A stretch of 64,000 bases of DNA from assembly GCA_027627225.1 (NCBI GenBank), contig CM051029.1, positions 29,083,048 through 29,147,047 on the forward strand, read 5' to 3'. The position numbers and the translations under genes are program-made. A model generated the notes under the pieces. The model saw nothing but the letters and a program-made list of their open reading frames with translations, did no database searches and had not been told where the DNA came from. Positions 26,401 to 34,869 of the stretch are shown one piece after another. This DNA comes from Congeria kusceri (lineage: Eukaryota > Mollusca > Bivalvia > Myida > Dreissenidae). The number at the start of each line of letters is the position of its first letter. The first letter of the stretch is position 1.

Positions 26401-27841
26401 CAATTAATGGTTTATAACCCTTGGCAAATGTATATACATGTACAGTATGTACATGCATATGTTTACTTAAAGCAAATTTAGCGTCAACGACTCATAAAAT
26501 ATGGCAACATTTTCCCACCATACTAACGAGTGACAGTTTTGGAATCATTTTTGACGTCATTTGTATGACGTCAGAATACACGAACCTGTGACGTTTAAGC
26601 TTATTTCGCGCAATTTTATTTATCTATTGTCCAAAAACATATAATAAAAATAAAATGTGTTGATTTCGGTGTACGATCGTATTTAATTTCACTCGTGATA
26701 ATAGAAAATAGATATTTTCACTCGTGGCTGCGCCACTCGTAAAACTATCATTTTCTATAAACACTCGTGAAATAAAATACGATCTTACACCGAAATCAAC
26801 AAATATCCTCTATATCACTTTTAACGTATTCATTGTATTATTCATGGGTTGTTCAGTTGGACGCGGGATCGCGCTATCGCCTACATGCTGAACTATACGG
26901 CCTTGACCCCTGCCGCCGCCGCCAACGAGATTGACCGCTACTCCACCTGGCCCGGCCAGGCCACTGGCTACAAGATCGGAGAACTGAAGTTCAAGGAGCT
27001 CAGGAAAAAGGCTTCTGACAGTCTAGGTCAGAATTGTTTTCCTTAGACGTCATTGGAGATTACAGAACATGTTTGCTGTATATGAGACGTAGTTAAAAGT
27101 TGTTTCTGATGATTGTTTCAATGTTGGCAAAATTAATTGTGTTGTTGTTTCATTTCATTTTCTTTATATAGTTCAACGAGGATTAAACCTTTTCTATAAA
27201 AGAAAACCATATCTGGCAAAATATCTCAAATGACAAATATAATAGCATTATTTGGCGTTTTTGAAAACCCACATACTGGTATATTTGCATCAATAATGTT
27301 AGTGCTTTTATTAATTTTATTAATATGTCATTTGGTGCAAACAAAACATCTAATGGAATGCCTTTACATATTTATACAATTTTATTTTATGAAGAAATAA
27401 TCATTTTTGAACAGTGTAGATGAATGTAGAATACATGTATGTAAATACGGACAAAATAACAATTCCAAGTTTCCAGACTTTCGAAATTTCAAATACATTG
27501 AAACACTCATATTTGTATCATGTAAATAAGTATAGCAGGGCAATTACCAAATTTCCGGATGTCATCAACATGACGTCAGTTCATTGAATGTATTTTCTTC
27601 TGCAGGTAGCAAGTTCAAGTTAGCGGAATTCCACTACACAGTCCTGCGCTACGGGTCGATGCCTCTGTCGGTGCTGGAGTACGTGGTAGACCAGTGGATT
27701 GCCGACCAGAAGGCAAATGGAGGCCAAGGTGGCGAAAGCGAACCTGATACGACCCCGACTAATGCTGGACCGGCATTCTCGTTCAACGCCTTCAATGTTG
27801 TATTTGTCGTTGTATATGCAGCTTTTCAACACTGGCTATAA
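2386..27841 (+). CDS. Secreted or GPI-anchored protein with two tandem DUF885 modules (33 coding exons)
   Basis: Joining 33 exons gives 3651 nt, 1216 residues plus TAA, with frame kept at all 32 junctions. Order: signal peptide (1-17), DUF885 module 1 (about 18-606), DUF885 module 2 (607-1202), hydrophobic tail. Each module has the family landmarks: an N-terminal D-YW-WRL segment, N-F-E near the start, DGSRPG, HEAxPGHH (H418 and H992), EGW[GA]LYAE (E464 and E1036), VVDTG[LI]H, WTRD-AI-YMLNYT and an EIDRY-TWPGQAT-YKIGEL block. Bacterial DUF885 proteins usually have one such module of about 600 residues, so this is a doubled version. The HE-PGHH plus downstream Glu pattern suggests a zinc-peptidase-like fold; activity and substrate are inference. 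Sequons (NIT, NET, NTT, NYT, NDS, NAS) fit an extracellular protein. The alternative is two genes, the first ending at a stop at 15546-15548; no second signal-peptide exon was found. Confidence 0.85.
2641..3147 (+). mobile_element. tRNA-derived element with inverted ends, copy A
   Basis: Begins TTTAAAGGGACTATGTCATC and ends near ACGACGCAGGCCCTTAAA, a degenerate inverted match. A tRNA-like core at about 2890-2985 has an A-box-like GCGCAGTTGG (2901-2910) and a B-box-like GAGTTCGATACC (2957-2968). It is a non-autonomous SINE-like element in intron 1 of the DUF885 gene, in sense orientation. Confidence 0.6.
3712..4194 (-). mobile_element. tRNA-derived element with inverted ends, copy B
   Basis: Same family as copy A, inverted. 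The ends are TTAAAGGGACTACGACAACG on the left and, on the right, the complement of TTAAAGGGACTATGCCACTG. On the minus strand the tRNA-like core has AGCGCAGTTG (near 3934-3948) and GAGTTCAATACCC (near 3879-3891). The A/B pair forms an inverted arrangement inside intron 1. Confidence 0.6.
4895..15525 (+). CDS. DUF885 module 1 (exons 2-17)
   Basis: Exons: 4895-5076, 6281-6411, 7112-7244, 7572-7640, 7824-7936, 8599-8680, 9012-9179, 10975-11061, 11421-11515, 12157-12264, 12677-12737, 13052-13162, 13661-13731, 13964-14035, 14908-15077, 15412-15525. Introns are GT-AG except the last, which has a GC donor. Exon 2 carries [18 protein letters not shown], exon 4 NPVNFLEGV, exon 8 [20 protein letters not shown], exon 11 [11 protein letters not shown], exon 12 [10 protein letters not shown], exon 14 [11 protein letters not shown], exon 15 [10 protein letters not shown], exon 16 the EIDRY-WPGQAT-YKIG block, and exon 17 [16 protein letters not shown], the usual end of a DUF885 domain. 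The module is therefore complete and shows no frameshift or nonsense change. Confidence 0.85.
9162..10412 (+). repeat. Minisatellite spanning the exon 8 splice donor, about 13 units
   Basis: The unit is about 95-100 bp. It starts with the last 18 nt of exon 8 (CATACACAGATGATGCAG), then the donor and early intron (GTCGGTTTTGTGTGTCAT), then ATAAACATTGATATCGTAC and TTTAGGAGCTTTAGGAC. Most units keep CAG|GT with GTCGG or GTGGG, so the intron holds a ladder of decoy 5' splice sites. Units differ by scattered substitutions and small deletions, so the array is not recent. Confidence 0.85.
12677..12737 (+). CDS. Exon 12: HEADPGHH motif of module 1
   Basis: This 61-nt exon encodes [21 protein letters not shown] apart from its split first codon. 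HEA-x-PGHH is the hallmark of DUF885; by analogy with HE..H zinc peptidases the His and Glu are candidate metal-binding and catalytic residues (inference). The partner Glu is the last codon of exon 13 (residue 464), directly before GWGLYAE. The acidic Asp at the variable position differs from Leu in module 2. Confidence 0.8.
12859..12945. repeat. GGTGGT/GATGAT microsatellite
   Basis: Impure trinucleotide tract (GTG then GAT repeats) in the intron between exons 12 and 13. It creates a spurious open frame that runs into exon 13. Confidence 0.8.
13440..13610. repeat. Dispersed repeat (CCTTTATTTA family), intronic copy
   Basis: Contains AAGGTCCTTTATTTACGGCA followed by an ACAAAACACAAAC-rich segment. 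Related sequence occurs at about 16830-17010 and, inverted, at about 36270-36450. A shorter match lies near 4500-4560. No coding potential. Confidence 0.45.
14135..14425 (+). repeat. Dispersed repeat family R, partial copy
   Basis: Shares long blocks with 40385-40572 and 41564-41640, for example TGAAATCGGTAAAATAATAA, GCTGGTGATGCCTCTGGAGT and TATTCCGTTCGTACC. This copy is uninterrupted where the 40.5 kb copy carries a nested insertion, so it serves as an empty-site reference. Confidence 0.7.
14471..14538. repeat. Short perfect-looking hairpin
   Basis: GTTGAAAACCAAAAGGTACC and GGTACCTTCTGGTTTTCAAC face each other across a loop of about 20 bp in the intron before exon 16. It could be a tiny foldback remnant. 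Confidence 0.65.
15412..15525 (+). CDS. Exon 17: end of module 1, with a GC splice donor
   Basis: Encodes the final helix region of module 1, ending WIHQVKSQ plus one base. The next bases are GCAAGT, a good GC-type donor. Phase 1 matches the next acceptor at 16393, whose exon opens with AA-ACT-ATC, so the join makes a Glu codon. If the donor is not used, translation continues as GKFMFVY and stops at TAA 15546-15548. Confidence 0.7.
15765..15770 (+). terminator. Candidate intronic poly(A) signal after exon 17
   Basis: AATAAA lies 217 nt past the read-through stop at 15546-15548. It could end a short transcript that stops after module 1. AATAAA is common in AT-rich DNA, so this is weak evidence alone. 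Confidence 0.3.
16108..16377. mobile_element. Inverted-repeat element ending just before exon 18
   Basis: The left end contains ATCACAAAGCTCCTTAGGG; the right end contains CCCTTAGGAACATTGTGAAT. The termini are imperfect inverted repeats and the interior is non-coding. The right end is 16 bp from the exon 18 acceptor. A second copy is at 19235-19545. Confidence 0.6.
16394..27841 (+). CDS. DUF885 module 2 and C-terminal tail (exons 18-33)
   Basis: Exons: 16394-16530, 17682-17812, 18602-18737, 18928-18996, 19772-19875, 20532-20613, 20899-21066, 22259-22351, 22754-22848, 23625-23732, 24112-24172, 24508-24612, 25192-25256, 25971-26042, 26857-27026, 27606-27841. Exon 18 carries [20 protein letters not shown], exon 20 NPINFMELW, exon 24 [18 protein letters not shown], exon 27 [13 protein letters not shown], exon 28 [10 protein letters not shown], exon 30 [11 protein letters not shown], exon 31 [11 protein letters not shown], and exon 32 the [20 protein letters not shown] block. 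Exon 32 is much richer in G+C than its surroundings. Every exon has a counterpart of equal phase in module 1, and nine have identical length. No frameshift or nonsense change is seen. Confidence 0.85.
16525..16685 (+). repeat. Minisatellite spanning the exon 18 splice donor, 7 units
   Basis: The 23-bp unit is ATGAAAGTAGAGAGAAGTTGGAT in two variants (AAAGTAGAG and AAGGCATAG). The first unit contains the last six exon bases ATGAAG and the true donor GTAGGG. Four later units keep GTAGAG; the two GGCATAG variants lose GT. Confidence 0.9.
16830..17010. repeat. Dispersed repeat (CCTTTATTTA family), second intronic copy
   Basis: Contains GTTCTTTATTTAAGGCAAGT, then TGCCTATACAACATAATACA and an AACGGTCACTGTAAAGCATT segment. 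The complement of this order appears at about 36290-36450. Confidence 0.5.
17165..17535. repeat. Composite foldback element, copy b
   Basis: Short CAGTGAG/CTCACTG tracts and a TGACGTCA patch precede a long hairpin (about 17375-17520). Its arms include ATGATATCATCACCGG against CCGGTGATGATATCAC and GAGACAATTAA against TTAATTGTCTC, around a GCGCTAGCGC loop. The tail ACAAATATCCTCTAT is shared with copies c and e, but the arm sequence is not. Confidence 0.75.
18235..18580. repeat. Composite foldback element, copy c
   Basis: ACTGTT/AACAGT tracts are followed by a hairpin with arms GGTTTCGGTAGAATATCGAT and ATCGATATTCTACCGAAACC. It ends in AAAAATATCCTCTATTTA only about 20 bp before the exon 20 acceptor. 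Confidence 0.75.
19235..19545. mobile_element. Inverted-repeat element, second copy
   Basis: Begins GCTGGTATTCACAAAGCTCC and contains CTTAAGTT/AACTTAAG palindromic tracts. The right part is more diverged than in the 16.1 kb copy. It lies in the intron between exons 21 and 22. Confidence 0.5.
23440..23575. repeat. Foldback element, copy d
   Basis: Left arm GTTGATTTCAGTGCAAGATC, right arm region ACTCATGAAATAAAACACGC with a diverged tail. It lies about 50 bp before the exon 27 acceptor. Confidence 0.55.
24112..24172 (+). CDS. Exon 28: HEALPGHH motif of module 2
   Basis: A 61-nt exon, identical in length and phase to exon 12, encoding [10 protein letters not shown]. The motif Glu and both His are intact, so module 2 is not an obviously dead copy. 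The partner Glu (residue 1036) is the last codon of exon 29, followed by GWALYAE in exon 30. Confidence 0.8.
24589..24995 (+). repeat. Minisatellite spanning the exon 29 splice donor, about 7.5 units
   Basis: The unit is about 55 bp and starts with the last 24 exon bases (CATTCTTCAACTCGTTTGGAGAG, shown without its first C). Next come the donor and intron segment GTCAGTAGTTACC and then TAGTTTATTCATT. At least four copies keep GAG|GTCAGT intact, so strong decoy donors follow the real one. Confidence 0.85.
26225..26820. repeat. Composite foldback element, copy e
   Basis: The left part has TTTTCACTGCAGTGAAAA-type palindromes (26300-26360) and a TGACGTCA patch (26545-26575). The hairpin (26650-26800) has arms GTTGATTTCGGTGTACGATC and GATCTTACACCGAAATCAAC around CGTGGCTGCGCCACTCG. 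The tail AACAAATATCCTCTAT ends about 43 bp before the exon 32 acceptor. Confidence 0.75.
27606..27841 (+). CDS. Exon 33: domain end plus GPI-signal-like tail
   Basis: After the last conserved domain segment ([18 protein letters not shown]) the protein runs through a Gly/Glu/Thr/Pro-rich linker containing [18 protein letters not shown]. It ends in a hydrophobic stretch that includes [16 protein letters not shown] and stops with no cytoplasmic basic segment. Small residues, spacer and a terminal hydrophobic segment fit a GPI-attachment signal. A short C-terminal membrane anchor is the alternative. Confidence 0.75.
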
Positions 27842-28120
27842 ATGAACATAGACTTATAAAACACAAACACCTTGGTACGATGTGTTATATATACGTTAAT
27901 GGCAAAAAATACAATAGACTGTTACATATGTTATCCAACATCCAAAATGAAACGAGACGAATACGTGTACATGTGAATCCACTTCTTAGTACGATATAAT
28001 ACATACATGTATATCATTGACTGACAATACAATACTAGGTCTATATAGATATGTATGCAATAATTCAACAATGAGCATATCTGACCAAAAACATATATAT
28101 CCACTACAGGCACTTGATAT

Positions 28121-28126
28121 AATAAA
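28121..28126 (+). terminator. Proximal candidate poly(A) signal
   Basis: First AATAAA after the DUF885 stop codon, 280 nt downstream, in an AT-rich 3' flank. Confidence 0.4.
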
Positions 28127-28229
28127 AAATATATATATCATTCAACAAAAGCAAAACAAACCCTATTAGCCTACTACCTACCACATATAGACGGTTTAGC
28201 ACATATCATTGATCGCAACAAAATATATT

Positions 28230-28469
28230 AGGCGTGTCTTGGGAAAACCGGGCTTAATCCATGTGCGTAGTGTTGTCCCGGATCAGCCTGTGCAAGCTAA
28301 TCCAGGACGACACTTTCCGCCTACAGTGGGTTTATGTTTAGAAAAGACTTCCTTGAAACAAAAAATACCATAAAAACGGAAAGTAAATTTGTCTGTGCGG
28401 ACTGCATAGGCTGATCTAGGAAGACCCTTTACGCAGATGCATTAAGACCGGATCTCCCACGACACGCCT
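28230..28469. mobile_element. Short inverted-repeat element with GC-rich arms
   Basis: Terminal inverted repeats AGGCGTGTCTTGGGAAAACC and, from the right end, AGGCGTGTCGTGGGAGATCC. Inside are facing segments around ATCAGCCTGTGCA and TGCATAGGCTGATC. I have seen similar non-autonomous elements in bivalve DNA. It would lie in the 3' UTR if the distal poly(A) signal is used. Confidence 0.65.
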
Positions 28470-28782
28470 CATACATATATTTAAAAAACAACAACAATTT
28501 TTTTAAAGTAGTTCACTGCTGAACATTCATTTACAAACATAATTATATGTATTTTATGTCTAATCAGGTAATATGTATCCCTTGTTTTTCTGTGTTATCT
28601 GTTGTCTCAATGCATTCACCGCACATGCCTCGTCGTAGATGTCAATGTTAGGATGGTTCAGTTTAATCCAAGTCGATCTGTATTTGCTGTCGTTGATCAT
28701 CTGTCTTACGTCAATGTCGTTTGGGGCTGCAACTTGTACTGTTTGTATACAATGTACTTTGTCTGTAATGTATGTATGACTT

Positions 28783-28788
28783 AATAAA
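28783..28788 (+). terminator. Distal candidate poly(A) signal
   Basis: AATAAA in the context TTAATAAACACCG, about 940 nt after the stop codon. It suits the end of a long 3' UTR. Confidence 0.35.
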
Positions 28789-28799
28789 CACCGTTTAAT

Positions 28800-29285
28800 T
28801 GAAACAAAATACTCGTTGCACTCGTTTGCGTATAGTTGGTCTGGTTTAATTTATAGAACATCTGATTAAAACGGCATACAAGAGTCACGAGTTACTAAAC
28901 GGCTCATCAAATCGAAGTTTCAGACTTGGTAAAGATAGACAGAACATTAAAAGGTGCCCAGTTGGCATTTGACAGTGGTGAATACCAGTCATTTTTATTG
29001 ATACACTGGTAACTTGTTTAAAGACGTTCGCAACAAAAAGAAAATAATAAAAGGTTAATTTCTCCTTTTGTTTCATTTTTTCTTTATTGTATATAGGTTA
29101 CAATATAATAATTTCATCTCTAATGTCCATTTAAAATAAATATTTTTAATAGTAAAAGTTCATAAAGCATATATAATAGTCAAAAACACAATTATGCAAT
29201 GTATTTCCAAACAATTTAGTTTAGAAATGATCCATTAAATATCTCCATTCTATTGATACTTTTTTAATGTATGTTAAAACGAAAC
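28800..29285. other. AT-rich intergenic DNA
   Basis: No gene or clear element recognised. Confidence 0.5.
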
Positions 29286-29289
29286 AATA

Positions 29290-30640
29290 AAAAAGGCTAC
29301 ACAGGTACCCTATATGAAATCCAATATTTCCCAAACAAGTTCGGTGAGCCATTCTTTTTATTAATGTTTTGGTGTAAGTATAAATTGATGCATTTCTGTG
29401 CGAAATTTTAAGAAAATCTATCGTTTGGAACAAAATATGCACTCGATAAAAATGAATTTTCAGAAAGCATTATTAGTTCTTATTTGATACACTTAAATGT
29501 CCAGTCAAATTCATTATTTAAGCAGTAAATGTAGGTAAAGCATTTTTATTACCAAAATACACTTGTATATTGCCAAACACAAAGCATATACAAACATATC
29601 AGTTGAAACAACCATATCCTTATTTGCAAAAAACTATCCTATATACTTAAAACATTGATACAAATCCAAACTGAAAAAGGGGCTTCGACAGGTATCGTTT
29701 TTGAAACCCAACATTTCTGGAACAAGGCCGGTGACCCCTAATTTTTAAGACTGTTTTAGTGTCAGTATGCAATGACGCATGTATGTGGGATCTTTTAACA
29801 AAATATGTCGTTTGGAACAAAAAATATCGGTATATTTGATAAATCAGTGATGTTTTCACAAGCATATTTAATGCATAATTAACCTCGTTAAGAGTCCATT
29901 AGAAGTTATTTGTTAAATGATAACTCTAGATAAAGCGAGTTTTATCATTAAACTGCACTTTTGTATGTAACCAAACGAAACATTTAAAAAAGATGCAATT
30001 AAAAATCATCATCTTTGTTTGCATATAAACGCTTTATATTATTCAACATTCGAAGTAACACAAACTTTAAAAAGGCTTCGACAGGTACCGTATTCAAAAT
30101 TCAATATTTCCGGAAAAAGGCCGGTGACCCCTATTTTTTGAGACTGTTTTAGTTTCAGTAAGCAATGACGCATGAATGTGGGATCCTTTAACAAAATCTG
30201 TCGTTTGGAACAAAAGATATCGGTATATTTGATAAATTATTGATGTTTTCAAAGGCATATTTAATGCATAGTTGACCTCGTTAAGTGTCCATTACAAGTT
30301 ATTTGTTCAATGATAACTGTAGATATAGCGCGTTTTATCATTAAACTGCACTTGTATATAACCAAACGAAACATTTAAAAAGATGCATTTGAAAATCTCC
30401 ATCTTTGTGTGAATATAAACGCTTTATAGTATTCAACATTCGAAGTAACACAAACTGAAAAAAGGCTTCGACAGGTACCGTATTCAAACTTCAATATTTC
30501 CGGACAAAGGCCGGTGACCCCTATTTTTTAAGACTGTTTTAGTTTTAGGATACATTGATGCATGTTTGTGCCAAGTTTTAAGAAAATCTGTCTTTGGAAA
30601 AAATTTGAAGGAAATTGATGCGAACGTCTTTAAATGTAAT
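29290..30640. repeat. About 395-bp tandem repeat, four units
   Basis: The marker GGCTTCGACAGGTACC (diverged to GGCTACACAGGTACC in unit 1) recurs at 29295, 29681, 30074 and 30474, spaced 386-400 bp. It is followed by CAATATTTCC, a GGCCGGTGACCCCTATTTTT block and TCTGTCGTTTGGAACAAAA. Units 2-4 are closely similar; unit 1 is older. Satellite-like, non-coding. Confidence 0.75.
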
Positions 30641-30737
30641 TGTAAACATTAAGCTTCTATCGAGTTTAAAAAGGTTATTCATGCATATACATTACCATTT
30701 AGAACCATAATAATTTGACAGAAAAAAAAACGAATAA

Positions 30738-31106
30738 TTATGAATGTGCATATAATAATACATACACATATATAGGTATATCGGTAAAAAACAAGCAAGT
30801 AACCATTCCAATAAACGGTGTCATGGTCGCATAGTGTTTTATATTTAAGTTCCATGTTTTCTGTTGTTTTGATTGCATTGCATATTGTCGCATGCGTTGT
30901 ATTATTCCTATTTGTTGTATCAATTTAATGGCAATTACTATTGCAGATATTGGTGGTAACTCTCTGTCACATTGGTATAACAGAGGCATTCCCTTTTGAA
31001 CCCAGACTCGTGCTTCTCGGTTTGCGAATGCGATGTAAAGACGAAATATGATTCCTTCGGCAATGACAATGTCATCGCAAACCATTGAAGTCACCAAAAT
31101 CTTCAA
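30738..31106 (-). pseudogene. Open frame with two hydrophobic segments, possible 7TM-receptor fragment
   Basis: An open frame of 122 codons without a good ATG (TTG at its start, TGA just before it). It encodes PPISAIVIAIKLIQQIGIIQRM, then a charged segment KQQKTWNLNIKHYATMTPF, then GMVTCLFFTDIPIYVYVLL. A hydrophobic helix, a basic loop and another helix with a Pro resemble the TM5-loop-TM6 part of a rhodopsin-like receptor. I do not recognise a specific family, and no flanking exons were found. It is a fragment at best. Confidence 0.3.
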
Positions 31107-31179
31107 TCATATCCTAAGTTCAAATTGCAAAGTTCACCTGTAGGATTTTACATTCCGAGAAATTAGATCAGTCTTGCGT

Positions 31180-32690
<1,511 letters not shown>

Positions 32691-32699
32691 GATGGTTTT

Positions 32700-34866
32700 T
32701 AGTCTGGCTCCACGGTCTCATTAAAACCTCACTAAATAAATATCACTATGCTCTTAAGAGTCTGAAAGAATTACCTCTTAGTCAGAAAGTACTCGAGTCC
32801 AAAGGAGATACCAAAAAGCTATACAAGTTTGTGAAGGATTTAACCGGAAGTGCGTCTGAAAACCCTATGCCAACTTTGGAAGACGGAAGTAGTCTTGCTG
32901 ATACTTTTGCGGACTATTTCATGGATAATATTGAACAAATACGAGAGTCTCTGAAAGATGTTGATAACTTTAGCCCATCTGTGAAAGCGGTGCCATATTT
33001 TGAAACTTTTGAAGAACTTTCAGAGGATGAAATCAGAAAACTTATTTGTAAATTACAAACAAAGTCCTCAGAACTGGATATTTTGCCAACAAAAGTGTTA
33101 AAGTCATTCCTTAACGAGCTACTGCCTTCAATTACCAGGCTAGTGAATCTTTCCCTAACTCAAGGAGTTTTTCCGAAAAAATGGAAACAGGCAATTGTCA
33201 AACCACTTTTGAAAAAGTCTGGACTTGAACTGAAATTAGCCAATTATCGTCCTGTCAGCAATTTGTCATTTCTATCGAAATTGATAGGAAAATCGGCACT
33301 TTATAGACTGAATAAACATGTAAATGGTCACAACCTACTCCCTAAGAACCAATCCGCTTATAGACAGTTCCACTCGTGCGGGTCGGCTCTACTTCGGCAA
33401 GTGAATGATATACTTGATGGGATGGAACATCAAGAGGTTACAGCACTTATAGCTATAGACCTTAGTGCCGCATTCGATACGGTCGACCATGACATCCTCA
33501 TCCAATTTCTGAAGAAGCAGTATGGTGTCTGTGGTTCAGCGCTGGAATGGGTAGACTCATACCTGCGACCACGCAACTGTTGTGTGAGGGTGAATGAAAC
33601 ATTGTCAGCTCAACGCGATCTCAGATGTAGTGTTCCGCGGGGAAGTTGTTTGGGTCCCTGGCTCTACCTGACATATGCGGGAACTATTTTTGATATTGTG
33701 CCCCCATCCATTTCCGTTTTTGGATTTACGGACGACCATACGGCGAATACGCTTCCAGCCAACAACAAACGCAGAGGAGACATCAATTGAGGACCTTAAA
33801 GATTGTGCTCTTGTTATCAATGACTGGATGAACAGTAATAAACTAAAAATGAATGCGTCTAAGACAGAGTTCATGATGTTTGGCAGTCGCCATCAATTAA
33901 ATAAGTGTAAAACCAAAGAAATTGACGTCTGTGGTGAAACATTAAATTACAGAATTGTATCAAATATATGGGCGCTTTTCTCGACGACACTCTAAATTTC
34001 AAAGAGCATGTTAAACGAAAGTGTAAAACTGCAATGTTGAACTATTTTAAAATCAAGAGTATCCGTAAATTCATAACCAAAGAAGCGACTGAGATCTTAG
34101 TTCTGTCATTAGTGATTTTTCACTTAGATTATTGCAATGTCATTCTCTATGGTATCACTCAGGCAGAAATTGGTAAATTGCAACGTATTCAAAATATGTG
34201 TGCTAAACTTGTTCTGAACAGAAATATGTATGACAGTTCCAAACAGGCACTGTATGATCTGCACTGGGTACATATTAAGGCGAAAATTAATTTTAAAATT
34301 CTTACTTACATTTACAACTGTTCTGTTGGGAACGCCCTACAATATCTAATTGAACTATTGTCCAGTAAAGTCTCAAAACGCACACTTAGATCCTCAGAAT
34401 CATCATTTGGTTGTTATGTTGTTCCTTTCAATAAGATGAAGACTTTCAGTGACAGAAGTTTCAGTACTGTTGGACCTAGGCTTTGGAATGAACTGCCTTT
34501 GAACTTAAGACAAAGCGAGCCATTGAACACTTTCATGAAAAATTTGAAAAGTCATTTCTTTAGAGATTATTTTACATTGTTTTGAAATGTTTAGTTTCAT
34601 ATCATTAAAAAGAATCCTTCTGCTAGCGATTTGATGTATGTTGGTGTTATTAGTGAATATTTATTGTATAATTTTCACTTCTATATCTCTCTGTAAATAA
34701 GGTATTTGTATTCTGATGAGTTATGATAACTGATTATTCATGATTGTCACTTTATTGATGTATCAGTGTAGATGATGTTTTATTTTTACATTTATTTATT
34801 ATTGTACAACGCCGTTGAATATGTATTTTATATGTAGAAATAGGCGTTTAAGCAAATAACAAGTTT
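32700..34866 (+). mobile_element. 5'-truncated non-LTR retrotransposon (CR1/L2-like), inactivated
   Basis: The coding region enters at about 32726 without a start and includes KGDTKKLYKFVKDLTG. Reverse-transcriptase motifs follow: LANYRPVSNLSFLSKLIGK, IAIDLSAAFDTVDHDIL, CSVPRGSCLGPWLYL and the catalytic box as FTDD in place of the usual F/Y-A-D-D. The frame shifts near 33780 (into NDWMNSNKLKMNASKTEFMM) and near 33965 (into MGAFLDDTLNFKEHV). It ends with a C-terminal region containing FSTVGPRLWNELPLNLR, stopping at 34585. The endonuclease half is missing. The 3' end carries AAGTTTCAAGTTTCAAG, a short tandem tail like that of CR1/L2-type elements. Clade assignment is tentative. Confidence 0.8.
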
Positions 34867-34869
34867 CAA

